From contig CAVYPM010000003.1 of assembly GCA_963770375.1 (NCBI GenBank), positions 12,181 through 76,180 of the forward strand: a stretch of DNA of 64,000 nucleotides. Direction: 5' to 3'. A program made the translations under genes and the position numbers. Source of the stretch: DASVBE01 sp963770375. GTDB lineage: Bacteria > Actinomycetota > Actinomycetes > Streptosporangiales > Streptosporangiaceae. Positions 24,937 to 32,912 of this stretch are shown here, piece by piece. Under the pieces are notes generated by a model. It saw nothing but the letters and a program-made list of their open reading frames with translations. It ran no database searches and was not told the origin of the DNA. Positions within the stretch are counted from its first letter, which is position 1; every line of letters starts with the position of its first letter.

Positions 24937-26040
24937 GTGAACTTCTTCCGCCCGTCGCTCCGCCAGCGGGTTGCCCTGGCCCTGGCGGCGATGTTCGCGG
25001 CCGGCTTCCTGGCCGCGGCGGTCATCATCGCCTTGGGCCATGAGCTCATCTTCCGCCTGTGGGGCTCCTACACCCACCACGTCGAGTGCTTCTGGCACCG
25101 GGACAGGGTCACCTGCCACCGGCCGCTCTCGTCCGCCACCCACCTCTGGTATCTGGTGGGCGTGGCGGCTGCCGTGCTGCTGGCCGCCCTGATCTGGTGG
25201 CTGGTGGCAGGCCGCACGCTCCGGCCGCTCTCGCAGACCGTGCAGACGGTGCGCCAGCTCGGCCCGGAGAACCTGCGCCAGCGGATCCGGATGACGGGCT
25301 CTGCCGACGTGCTGAAGGAGCTCGCCGACGCACTCGACGACGCGCTGGACCGGCTGTCCGCCGGTTACGAGGGCCAGCGCCGGTTCGCCGCGAACGCCTC
25401 GCACGAGCTGCGCACCCCGCTGGCGGTGCAGCGGCTGCTGACCGAGGTCGCCATGGATGACCCGCAGGCGGGCGAGGACCTGCACCGGCTGGGCGCGCAG
25501 CTCATCCGCGTCAACGAGCGGAACGAGCGGCTGATCGAGGGGCTGCTGGTGCTGGCGGAGAGCGACCGCGGGGTGCCGGGCAAGGTGCCGGTGCGGCTGG
25601 ACAAGATCGCCGGATCGGTGCTGGACGCCCATGCGGACCTGGCCGGGAAGCACGACGTCAGCCTGCACCGCAGCCTCACCGAACGGGAGATCTCCGGCGA
25701 TCCGCTGCTGCTGGAGCGGCTGATCGGCAACCTCGTGACGAACGCGATCCTCTACAACCAGCCCGGCGGCTGGGTCGAGGTCGAGGTGGCCGCGGAAACG
25801 GACGCCGGGCCCGCGCTGTCCGTGCGCAACACGGGCCAGAACGTCCCGGCGGAGTCGGTCTACGCCCTGTTCGAGCCCTTCCGGCGGCTGAGTGCCGACC
25901 GGACGAACCACAACGGCGGCGCGGGCCTGGGCATGTCGATCGCCCGCTCGATCACCGCCGCCCACGGCGGCACGATCCGGGCCCGGCCGCGCAGCGAGGG
26001 CGGCCTGATCGTGGACATCGAGCTTCCCTCCCGGCCGTGA
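24937..26040 (+). CDS. Sensor histidine kinase, CutS-like
   Basis: 367 aa from GTG 24937. TM1 about 12-34, a short outer loop 35-70, TM2 about 71-91, then HAMP (AGRTLRPLSQTVQTVRQLGP), HisKA with phospho-acceptor His156 (NASHELRTPLAVQRLL), and HATPase_c (NAILYNQPGG, GAGLGMSIA). The outer loop is Cys/His-rich: Cys51, Cys60 and five His (47, 48, 54, 61, 69). No response regulator is adjacent; the CutR-like gene at 18877-19557 is the best partner. A tiny ORF, MRMLTAAARPGP, starts at 24902 behind GGGAGG and stops overlapping the kinase GTG (GTGA), so it is either a coupled leader peptide or the true N-terminus after an indel. Confidence 0.85.
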   Translation: MNFFRPSLRQRVALALAAMFAAGFLAAAVIIALGHELIFRLWGSYTHHVECFWHRDRVTCHRPLSSATHLWYLVGVAAAVLLAALIWWLVAGRTLRPLSQTVQTVRQLGPENLRQRIRMTGSADVLKELADALDDALDRLSAGYEGQRRFAANASHELRTPLAVQRLLTEVAMDDPQAGEDLHRLGAQLIRVNERNERLIEGLLVLAESDRGVPGKVPVRLDKIAGSVLDAHADLAGKHDVSLHRSLTEREISGDPLLLERLIGNLVTNAILYNQPGGWVEVEVAAETDAGPALSVRNTGQNVPAESVYALFEPFRRLSADRTNHNGGAGLGMSIARSITAAHGGTIRARPRSEGGLIVDIELPSRP

Positions 26041-26072
26041 GCGGCCCCGCGGGCGCGGAGCCGGAGGCCGAT

Positions 26073-26136
26073 GGTTTACACCGTTGACAACCATGAGGGA
26101 CCGCACGCAGGCTGACGGTTGACACATATGTAAACC
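26073..26136. promoter_or_regulatory. Two 20-bp operator-like palindromes before the MFS-TetR operon
   Basis: GGTTTACACCGTTGACAACC (26073-26092) and GGTTGACACATATGTAAACC (26117-26136) are imperfect palindromes of the same design, 44 bp apart. Each contains a TTGACA (26084-26089 and 26119-26124) usable as a -35. They lie upstream of ATG 26155 of the MFS gene, whose operon ends with a TetR gene, so they are its likely operators. Confidence 0.6.
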
Positions 26137-26154
26137 GTATGCCTGGAGGGTCAC

Positions 26155-27630
26155 ATGCACGGACTTCGTGCTCACCGGCGGGCCGCGGCGCCCTTGCCCG
26201 CGGCGGGCGGGCCGGCCGCGGGCGGGGCATCCCCGGAAAACCACGGATCCCGGCGTTCCTGGTCGCTGCTGGTCCTGCTCAGCGTGGCGCAGTTCATGGT
26301 CATCCTGGACGCCACCGTGGTGAACGTCGCACTGCCGTCGATCGGCCGGTCGCTGCACTTCTCCCCCGGCGGGCTGCAGTGGGCCGTGACCGCTTACGTC
26401 CTGGCCAGCGGCGGGCTGGTGCTGGCCGGGGGGCGAGCCGCCGACCTGGCCGGGCGGCGCCGGATGTTCCTGGCCGGGCTGACCGTGTTCACCGCGGCCT
26501 CGCTGGCCAGCGGCCTGGCGCTGAGCCCGGCCGCCCTGATCGCGGCACGGGCCGGCCAGGGCCTGGGCGCGGCCCTGCTCACCCCGGCCGCCCTGTCGAT
26601 CATCACCACGACCTACGCGGGCGCCCAGCGCGCGACCGCACTGGCCACCTGGGGCGCGCTCGGCGGGGCCGGCGCGGCCGCCGGGGTGCTGGCGGGCGGC
26701 GTGCTGACCACCTGGCTCGGCTGGCGCTCGGTGTTCCTGGTCAACGTCCCCATCGGGGCCGTGGCCGGGCTGCTGAGCCTGCGCATGGTGCCCCGGCACA
26801 GCGCGCCGGGCCCGGCCTGGCGGCAGTTCGACCTGGCCGGCGCGGCACTGGGCATCGGCGGTCTGGTGTCGGCCGCGTACGCGATCGCCGGCGTGCCGTC
26901 CCGCGGCTGGGCATCCGCCCAGACCCTGCTGGTCCTCGCGCTCGCTGCCGCCCTGCTGGCGGCCTTCGCGGCCACCGAGCGGCGGGCCGCGCGCCCGCTG
27001 CTGCCGCCGCGGCTCTGGCGCTCCCGGTCGCTGGTCGCCGGGGTGCTGGTGATGTTCGGCGCGACCGGGCTCCTGGTCGGCACGTTCTTCCTGAACTCGC
27101 TGTACCTTCAGGGCGTGCAGCATGCCTCGGCCCTGCGCACGGGCCTGGAGTTCCTGCCGCTCGCGCTGGTGATCGGCGCCAGCGCGCACCTCGGGTCGCG
27201 CCTGCTGCCCGCCGCCGGGACCCGCGCGGTGATCGTCGCCGGGCTGCTGCTGATGGGCGGCGGGGCCCTGCTGCTGACCCGGGTTGCGCCTGGCTCGGGC
27301 TATCTCACCGGCGTGCTGCCCGGCCTGCTGGTCATCGGCGCGGGCACCGGGCTGGTTCTCCCGGGCGCCTCGGTCACCGCGCTGAGCGGCATCGCCGCCA
27401 GCGAGGCCGGAGCCGCCTCGGGCCTGATGACCGCCGCTCATGAGATCGGCGCGGCCGTGGGCGTGGCGGTGTTCTCCGCCGCGGGAGTCGCGGTGACGGG
27501 CGGCGTCGCGGCCGGTTACCGGCACGGCTTCGCCGTCGCGGCCGCCGTTGCCGCCGGGCTGGCGGTCACCGGCGCGGTCCTGTCCCCCGCGGTGCGGCCC
27601 GCTCCCGGCGCGCCGATGGCGGTGCACTGA
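26155..27630 (+). CDS. MFS exporter, DHA2 (14-TM, EmrB/QacA) family
   Basis: 491 aa. After a polar N-terminal tail, VAQFMVILDATVVNVALPSI (motif D1), GRAADLAGRRRMFLAG (motif A) and GGVLTTWLGWRSVFLVNVPI (motif C/14-TM signature) identify a DHA2 proton-coupled drug exporter with about 14 TM helices. The ATG at 26155 has GGAGGG 5 bases upstream. The TetR gene starts one base after its stop. Substrate unknown. Confidence 0.92.
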   Translation: MHGLRAHRRAAAPLPAAGGPAAGGASPENHGSRRSWSLLVLLSVAQFMVILDATVVNVALPSIGRSLHFSPGGLQWAVTAYVLASGGLVLAGGRAADLAGRRRMFLAGLTVFTAASLASGLALSPAALIAARAGQGLGAALLTPAALSIITTTYAGAQRATALATWGALGGAGAAAGVLAGGVLTTWLGWRSVFLVNVPIGAVAGLLSLRMVPRHSAPGPAWRQFDLAGAALGIGGLVSAAYAIAGVPSRGWASAQTLLVLALAAALLAAFAATERRAARPLLPPRLWRSRSLVAGVLVMFGATGLLVGTFFLNSLYLQGVQHASALRTGLEFLPLALVIGASAHLGSRLLPAAGTRAVIVAGLLLMGGGALLLTRVAPGSGYLTGVLPGLLVIGAGTGLVLPGASVTALSGIAASEAGAASGLMTAAHEIGAAVGVAVFSAAGVAVTGGVAAGYRHGFAVAAAVAAGLAVTGAVLSPAVRPAPGAPMAVH

Positions 27631-27631
27631 C

Positions 27632-28255
27632 GTGCCCGCCCCGCACGGCACGGGCCGCGGCACCGCACGCGCGACCCCGGCCAGCTACCACCGGCAGATC
27701 GCCGACCGCAACGCCCAGGCCATCCTGGACGCGGCTGAGGAACTGCTCCGCCTCGAAGGGCACACCAGCATCTCGGCCGTCGCCGCGCTGGCGGGGGTCT
27801 CCCGGGTCACCGTCTACGCGCACTTCCCGACCTGGGAGGCCCTGCTGGAAGCGGCGGTGCAGCGCGCGGTGACCCGGGTCATGACCGCGCTGGAGTCAGC
27901 GCAGCTGGACCAGGGCCCGCCGCTGGAGGCGCTGGACCGGATGCTCGCCGCGGCCTGGCAGCACCTGGCCCGCTACCAGGCGATGGCCCAGGCCGTATCC
28001 GAGCTTCTCAGCCCGGAGGCGGTCACCCGCACCCACCAGGCCGCCCACCAGGCCCTCGCCGCGCTGCTGGAACGCGGCCGGGCCGACGGCTCCTTCCGCA
28101 CCGACGTGCCCGCGGCCTGGCTCGCGACGGCCTCCATCGCGCTGATCCACGCCTGCTCCGACAGCGTCCGGGCGGGCACGATCGACCCCGGCGAGGCCGC
28201 GCGGATCCTGCGCGTCTCGGTCCGCGACCTGTTCACCGGAACCCCGGGCCGCTGA
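27632..28255 (+). CDS. TetR family regulator, co-transcribed with MFS exporter
   Basis: 207 aa from GTG 27632. The HTH is NAQAILDAAEELLRLEGHTS followed by AALAGVSRVTVYAHFPTWEA; the C-terminal region is a typical TetR ligand domain with AWLATASIALIHACSD. It sits directly after the MFS stop, so it is translated with the exporter, an autoregulatory design. The operators are probably at 26073-26136. An alternative earlier start at 27548 lies inside the MFS gene and is unlikely. Confidence 0.88.
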   Translation: MPAPHGTGRGTARATPASYHRQIADRNAQAILDAAEELLRLEGHTSISAVAALAGVSRVTVYAHFPTWEALLEAAVQRAVTRVMTALESAQLDQGPPLEALDRMLAAAWQHLARYQAMAQAVSELLSPEAVTRTHQAAHQALAALLERGRADGSFRTDVPAAWLATASIALIHACSDSVRAGTIDPGEAARILRVSVRDLFTGTPGR

Positions 28256-28273
28256 CCTCGCGGTCCGGCGGGA

Positions 28274-28951
28274 CTACGGCTGGGGCGCCAGGGCCCGTAC
28301 CCCGGCGATGAACAGGTCGACGCCGAAGCGGTAGTGGAACTCCGGGTCGCAGCTGGACATCGGCTCGGCCGCTTCCACCAGGCGCGGGAACTGGTCGGGC
28401 GGCAGCAAGGCCATCCGCACCCGGTTCGTGCGCTGCTTCTCGGCGATCTCGGCCGCGGTCAGCTCCGGGTGGAAACCCGGCTCGCTCATGACCAGCATCA
28501 GGCCGGTCCACAGGGCGTTGCGGGTGATCTCCGCCGCCTGCTCGGGACCGAACCCGCCCTGGTGCAGCACTTCCAGCGTCGTCTCCGACGCGAGCTGCAT
28601 GGAGCTGCTCTGCTTCTCGCCTTCCAGGATGAGCTGGGAGGCGCACGGATGGCTGCGCAGCACCTGCAGCAGCGACTCCAGCAGGCCGCGAAGCTGCCGG
28701 TGCCACGGCTCCGCATCGTCGACGTCGGTGTCGAGCTCGCTCCAGACCCGGTCGGCGAGGCCGGCGAGCAGCTCTTCCTTGTTCCTGAAGTGCCAGTACA
28801 GCGCCATCGGCGTGACGCCGAGCTCGGTCGCGAGCCGCCGGATCGTCAGCGCGTCCAGGCCGTCTGCGTCCGCCAGGGCGAGCGCACGCTGGACCACGGC
28901 CTGCTTGGTCAGCCGGCCCCGCTCCGCTTCTCGTGCCCGCGTGTTCGCCAT
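28274..28951 (-). CDS. TetR family regulator (TetR_C_1 type), divergent from MFS exporter
   Basis: 225 aa. The HTH is LTKQAVVQRALALADADGLD then IRRLATELGVTPMALYWHFR; HFRNKEELL is the classic end. The C-terminal domain with WHRQLRGLLESLLQVLRSHP resembles the tetracycline-repressor C domain class. ATG 28951 is preferred over a longer in-frame extension because the extension runs through the operator region. It faces the MFS gene at 29066 across that region, the textbook tetR-tetA arrangement. Its 3' end converges on the other TetR gene (gap of 18 bp). Confidence 0.9.
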   Translation of the reverse strand: MANTRAREAERGRLTKQAVVQRALALADADGLDALTIRRLATELGVTPMALYWHFRNKEELLAGLADRVWSELDTDVDDAEPWHRQLRGLLESLLQVLRSHPCASQLILEGEKQSSSMQLASETTLEVLHQGGFGPEQAAEITRNALWTGLMLVMSEPGFHPELTAAEIAEKQRTNRVRMALLPPDQFPRLVEAAEPMSSCDPEFHYRFGVDLFIAGVRALAPQP

Positions 28952-28991
28952 CACTTGACAACTATACGCCGTACAGCTCAAGATAGCCATA

Positions 28992-29028
28992 TACAACGTA
29001 CAAGAGCGTTGTACATGAGCAACGTACA
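28992..29028. promoter_or_regulatory. ACGTAC-rich operator between TetR and MFS genes
   Basis: TACAACG (28992-28998) and CGTTGTA (29007-29013) form an inverted repeat with an 8-bp spacer. CAACGTACA occurs at 28994-29002 and again at 29020-29028, exactly 26 bp apart. Further GTAC units sit at 28970 and 29037. The cluster lies between the divergent starts at 28951 and 29066. Confidence 0.6.
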
Positions 29029-29065
29029 TGCACACCGTACGTGAAACTTGCTGAGGAGCCCGGCC

Positions 29066-30529
29066 ATGCGCACACGCTGGTGGTCCCTGGTGGCGGTGTC
29101 ACTCGCCACGTTCATGACCTACCTCGACAACAACGTGACCAACGTCGCGATACCGACCATCCAGCGCAACCTGCACCTGTCGGTGGCGAGCCTGGAATGG
29201 GTGGTCAGCAGCTACATCCTGGTGTTCGCCGGGCTGATGCTGGCCGGCGGGCGCCTGGCCGACGTGTTCGGCCGCCGCCGGCTGTTCCTGACCGGGCTGT
29301 CGATTTTCACGCTGGCTTCCCTCGGCGCGGGCCTGGCCGGCAGCGGCAGCATCCTGATCGCGGCGCGGCTGGTCCAGGGCCTGGGGGCGGCACTGCTTAT
29401 CCCGACCACGCTGGCGATCATCCTGGCGGCCTTCACGAACCCCAGGGAACGCACGGCGGCCATCAGCACCTGGACCGCGATCGGCGCGATGGCGCTCGCG
29501 TTCGGCCCGCTGATCGGCGGGTTCATCAGCCAGCACCTGCACTGGGGCTGGATCTTCTTCATCAACGTCCCGGTCGGCGTCGCCGCCTTCGCCATCGCGG
29601 TCGTGGCCACGCAGGAGTCCCGTGACCCCTCAGCGGTGCGGCACCTCGACGTCCCCGGCCTGATCACCTCGGCGATCGCGCTGTTCTCGCTGACCTACGC
29701 GCTGATCGAGGGCCACGACAAGGGCTGGACCTCCACGCTGATCCTCGGTGCCTTCGCGCTCGCGGCGGCCGCGGGCACGGCCTTCGCCCTGATCGAGTCG
29801 CGTACCGCTCACCCGATGGTCGAGATGCGCCTGTTCCGGTCCCGCGTTTTCGCGGGCGGCACGACCACCATGATGCTGTGGGCCTTCGGGATCTTCGGGA
29901 TCTACTTCTTCACCTCGATCTACCTGCAGAACATCCTCGGCTTCTCGCCGACCAAGGCCGGGCTGGCGTTCGTCCCGATGGCCCTGTGCCTGGCCCTGTT
30001 CGCCTCGCTCGCCGAGCCGGTCGGCCGCGTGCTGCGGGCCAACCAGACGGTGGCCCTCGGCATGGCGGTCATGGCCGTGGGGCTGTACCTGTTCTCCCGG
30101 CTCGGCGCAGACGCCACCTTCGCCAGCCTGATGCCCGGCTTCCTGCTCTTCGGCGCCGGAGCCGGCCTGATGAACGTCCCGCTCACCAACGCGGTGCTGC
30201 TCTCGATGCCGCCCGAGCGGTCCGGTATCGCCTCGGCCCTGCTGAACGCCTCGCGCGAGGTGGCCGGGCTTCTGGGCATCACGATCATCGGCGCCGTCCT
30301 GCGCTCCCAGCAGGGCTCGGCCCTCCAGCACGGCGCGCACCCGGCCACTGCCTACCTCGACGGCTACCACGCCGGCCTGATGGTCACGGTTGCCCTGCTC
30401 GCAGCCGGCGCGGTGGCCAGCTACCTCGCCCTGCGCGGGACTTCCGGCCAGCCGGCCGCCGGCAGCCCGGTGGCCGCCACCGCCGCCGAGCTGTCCGGCT
30501 CGGCGGAGCCGGAGCTGACAAGCCGGTAA
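29066..30529 (+). CDS. MFS exporter, DHA2 (14-TM) family
   Basis: 487 aa. TFMTYLDNNVTNVAIPTIQR (a variant of the usual LDxTIVNVALP with Asn in place of Thr), GRLADVFGRRRLFLTG (motif A) and GGFISQHLHWGWIFFINVPV give a DHA2 exporter with about 14 TM helices. The ATG at 29066 has GAGGAG 9 bases upstream; an earlier in-frame ATG at 29048 is weaker. The LDNN variant in TM1 could alter proton coupling or substrate choice. A strong terminator hairpin follows at 30552-30583. Confidence 0.92.
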   Translation: MRTRWWSLVAVSLATFMTYLDNNVTNVAIPTIQRNLHLSVASLEWVVSSYILVFAGLMLAGGRLADVFGRRRLFLTGLSIFTLASLGAGLAGSGSILIAARLVQGLGAALLIPTTLAIILAAFTNPRERTAAISTWTAIGAMALAFGPLIGGFISQHLHWGWIFFINVPVGVAAFAIAVVATQESRDPSAVRHLDVPGLITSAIALFSLTYALIEGHDKGWTSTLILGAFALAAAAGTAFALIESRTAHPMVEMRLFRSRVFAGGTTTMMLWAFGIFGIYFFTSIYLQNILGFSPTKAGLAFVPMALCLALFASLAEPVGRVLRANQTVALGMAVMAVGLYLFSRLGADATFASLMPGFLLFGAGAGLMNVPLTNAVLLSMPPERSGIASALLNASREVAGLLGITIIGAVLRSQQGSALQHGAHPATAYLDGYHAGLMVTVALLAAGAVASYLALRGTSGQPAAGSPVAATAAELSGSAEPELTSR

Positions 30530-30551
30530 CCAGCAGATAACCAGCGCCAAT

Positions 30552-30583
30552 CCGGCCCGGCCGCAGTCTTGCGGCCGGGCCGG
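30552..30583 (+). terminator. Intrinsic terminator hairpin after the MFS gene
   Basis: A perfect 14-bp stem (30552-30565 with 30570-30583) around the 4-nt loop GTCT, starting 22 bases after the MFS stop. No T-tract follows, as common in high-GC actinomycetes. It also separates this unit from the aminotransferase gene at 30603. Confidence 0.7.
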
Positions 30584-30602
30584 CCGCGCGATACTGGGCC
30601 CC

Positions 30603-31712
30603 GTGGAACTGAGCCCGTTCCGGATCGAGCGCTTCTACGCGCGGTATGAGCACAGCACGCGGTACATGCTGTCGAGCAGCGACTGCGAGTCGCGCACGGT
30701 GGGTGACCTGCTGGAACTCGAGCCCGGCGCGCACGAGCGGCTGCTGGAAACCTGGTGCGGGTACACGGAGCCGCTGGGCGATCCCGGGCTCCGCCAGGCG
30801 ATCGCCGCGCTCTATGAGCGGGCCGGCGCCGATGAGGTGGTCGTCACCTCGTGCGCCGAGGAGGGCATCTTCCTGCTCTACCACGCCCTGCTGAAGCCCG
30901 GCGATCACGTGATCGTCGAGACACCCTGCTACGAGTCGGCGCTCCAGGTCGCGCGCAGCACCGGCGCTGAGGTGAGTCAGTGGCAGCGCCGGTACGGCGA
31001 CGGCTGGGCGCACGATCTTGATGCGCTGGCGGGCCTGATCCGCCCGGAAACGCGCCTGCTCTACCTCAACCAGCCGCACAATCCCACCGGCACCCTGATG
31101 GCGCGGCCGGTGTTCGACCAGGTCATCGGCCTCGCCCGCGCGCACGGGCTGGTGGTGTTCAGCGACGAGGTCTACCGGGAACTCGAGCACGACCCGGCCA
31201 GCCGGCTGCCCGCCGCGTGCGACGCCTACGAGCGGGCCGTCTCGCTCGGCAGCATCTCCAAGAGCTACGGCCTGCCGGGACTGCGGACCGGCTGGCTCGC
31301 GACCCGCGAGGCCGGCCTGCGGGACGCCGTCGCCACGCTGAAGGACTACACGACGATCTGCACGAGCGCGCCGAGTGAGTTCCTGACGGCGCTGGCGCTG
31401 CGCCACCGCCAGGTGCTCCTGGACCGCAACCTCGGGATCGTGCGGCGCAACCTGCCGCTGCTTGACGGCTTCTTCGAGCGGCACGCCGGCACCTTCGAGT
31501 GGATCCGCCCGACGGCAAGCCCGATCGGCTTCCCGCGCGTTACCGGGCTCGGTGACCTCACCCGGTTCTGCGAGCAGCTCGCGGAGACCGGCGCCCTGCT
31601 CCTGCCGGGTGCGGTCTACGACCAGCCGGGCCACGTCCGCATCGGCTTTGGCCGGGCCAATATGCCCGAAGCCCTCGAGGTCCTCGAGGGCCGCCTGGCT
31701 CAGGGCCGGTAG
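30603..31712 (+). CDS. PLP-dependent aminotransferase class I/II
   Basis: 369 aa, fold-type I. NQPHNPTGTL, the Asp in VVFSDEVYREL and the PLP lysine Lys220 in GSISKSYGLPGLRTGW are present, as is the phosphate-binding ESGIF-like EEGIFLLYH and late Arg in RIGFGRA. The N-terminus with DCESRTVGDLLEL resembles the capreomycidine synthase (VioD)-like aminotransferases, an assignment made from memory of the family. GTG start at 30603, directly after the upstream terminator. Substrate unknown; there is no biosynthetic cluster around it. Confidence 0.85.
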   Translation: MELSPFRIERFYARYEHSTRYMLSSSDCESRTVGDLLELEPGAHERLLETWCGYTEPLGDPGLRQAIAALYERAGADEVVVTSCAEEGIFLLYHALLKPGDHVIVETPCYESALQVARSTGAEVSQWQRRYGDGWAHDLDALAGLIRPETRLLYLNQPHNPTGTLMARPVFDQVIGLARAHGLVVFSDEVYRELEHDPASRLPAACDAYERAVSLGSISKSYGLPGLRTGWLATREAGLRDAVATLKDYTTICTSAPSEFLTALALRHRQVLLDRNLGIVRRNLPLLDGFFERHAGTFEWIRPTASPIGFPRVTGLGDLTRFCEQLAETGALLLPGAVYDQPGHVRIGFGRANMPEALEVLEGRLAQGR

Positions 31713-31990
31713 GCGCTGACCAGCTTGTCCATGACCGCGTCGAGGCGGGGGTCAATGGCCTGGCGGGCCGGGTCGCCGTCGTACCAGGAGACAATCTCGC
31801 GGGCGCCCTGCTCGAACGGGATCGCGGGCCGGAAGTCCGGCACGACGCCGCGCAGCTTGGTGTTGTCGAAGATCAGCGAGTGCGCCTTGTCGCCGAGCAG
31901 GCTGGCCCCCCAGGCGGGATCGGCCGCGGCGATCGCGTCCGACGGGACGTGGACGATGTCGGCCTCCGCCCCGCCCGCTGGCCGTAATGC
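31700..31990 (-). pseudogene. C-terminal remnant of an NAD-dependent epimerase/SDR gene
   Basis: A frame of about 95 codons without any ATG/GTG start reads GGAEADIVHVPSDAIAAADP, then WGASLLGDKAHSLIFDNTKL and a tail ending DKLVSAYRP with a TGA at 31700-31702. The pattern (IVHVPSD, GDKAHS, FDNTKLR, FREQGxREIVxWYD-like) matches the C-terminal quarter of sugar/isoflavone-type NAD-dependent epimerases. The N-terminal Rossmann part is absent; the frame is simply the continuation past the MerR-like gene's TAA. It overlaps the aminotransferase 3' end by 13 bp. This is a truncated gene left by a deletion or insertion. Confidence 0.7.
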
Positions 31991-32005
31991 CCCGGTCCGT
32001 CCGGG

Positions 32006-32905
32006 TTACCAGTACCGCGGCTGCCCGGGCACGGTTTCCAGGTCGGCCAGCACCAGGTCACGCTCCTCGTCCTCGGCGATGTCCTCGGCGGCGGCGAGAG
32101 CCTGGTCGGTGCAGTCCCGGGCCCGGGCAGCGTCCCCGGCGACGGCGTGGGCGCGGGCCAGTGCCTCGTGGGCGAAGGCCAGGTCCCAGTCGCCGATGCC
32201 GTTCTCCTGGCACAGTTCCAGGACCCTGCGGGCGTGGTGCAGGGACGGCTCGGACCGCCCGAGGACCGCGTAGACGCGGGAGATCAGCCATTCGCCGCGG
32301 GCCAGGTGCGCCGGGGTGACCGCGGGAACCTGGCCCCAGTGGTAGCGGGAGGCATGCGCGATATGCACCATGCGGTCGTCGTCGGACCTGGTTCGCTTTT
32401 CCTGTTCCATCAGCCGCCAGGTCTCGTTGAACAGCTGGGCGGCCAGCAGCCGCGCGTCGGTAACGCTGCCGGTGCCCGGCGGGCTCTTGATGGTCGCGGT
32501 CTCCGCGGTCGTCTCCAGGCCGGTCATGACGTCTTTCAGCCCCTCCGCTAGCAGGTGATCGATACGGTGCAGCGCGCCGCGCAGGCGCGTGACCCGGGCG
32601 TCCAGGTGACGCCGGTGCAGGCGGATCACCTCGCTGAGGGTGCCGGCGTCGCCGGCCTTCCACGCGGCGACCGCGGCGCGGACCTGCTCCAGCGGCAGGT
32701 CCAGCGAGCGCAGCAGGTGGACCAGCTGGGCCTCGCCGACCTGATCCCTGCGGTAGAGCCGGTACCCGGACCCGCCGTCCACCGCAGCCGGGCACAGCAG
32801 CCGGACACGGTCGTAGTGCCGCAGCGCCTTGACCGACAGTCCGCTGCGGCGTGCCACCTGCCCGATGGTCAGCAGCCCCGCCTGTTCCCCCTGCACTCCG
32901 GTCAC
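32006..32905 (-). CDS. MerR family regulator with C-terminal helical domain
   Basis: 299 aa. The MerR HTH is LLTIGQVARRSGLSVKALRH followed by YDRVRLL; the second wing and linker are YRLYRRDQVGEAQLVHLLRS. A long coiled linker (about 75-130) follows, then a tetratricopeptide-like helical domain with ARGEWLISRVYAVLGRSEPS and FAHEALARAHAVAGDAARAR. MerR proteins with such C-terminal domains occur in actinomycetes; ligand unknown. GTG 32905 is preferred: the HTH begins 13 residues later, and a MerR-type promoter palindrome is directly upstream (32913-32930). The longer upstream frame is not conserved. Confidence 0.85.
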   Translation of the reverse strand: MTGVQGEQAGLLTIGQVARRSGLSVKALRHYDRVRLLCPAAVDGGSGYRLYRRDQVGEAQLVHLLRSLDLPLEQVRAAVAAWKAGDAGTLSEVIRLHRRHLDARVTRLRGALHRIDHLLAEGLKDVMTGLETTAETATIKSPPGTGSVTDARLLAAQLFNETWRLMEQEKRTRSDDDRMVHIAHASRYHWGQVPAVTPAHLARGEWLISRVYAVLGRSEPSLHHARRVLELCQENGIGDWDLAFAHEALARAHAVAGDAARARDCTDQALAAAEDIAEDEERDLVLADLETVPGQPRYW

Positions 32906-32912
32906 GGTAGGG

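Noticed and set aside
26119..26150. A complete sigma-70 promoter at the second TTGACA
   Set aside because: No acceptable -10 lies 16-19 bases downstream; only the -35-like element and palindromes can be supported.
24853..27663. A 936-codon open frame on the minus strand
   Set aside because: It lies opposite the kinase and MFS genes, is rich in Arg/Gly/Pro/Gln/His repeats, and matches no family; it is a GC-driven shadow frame.
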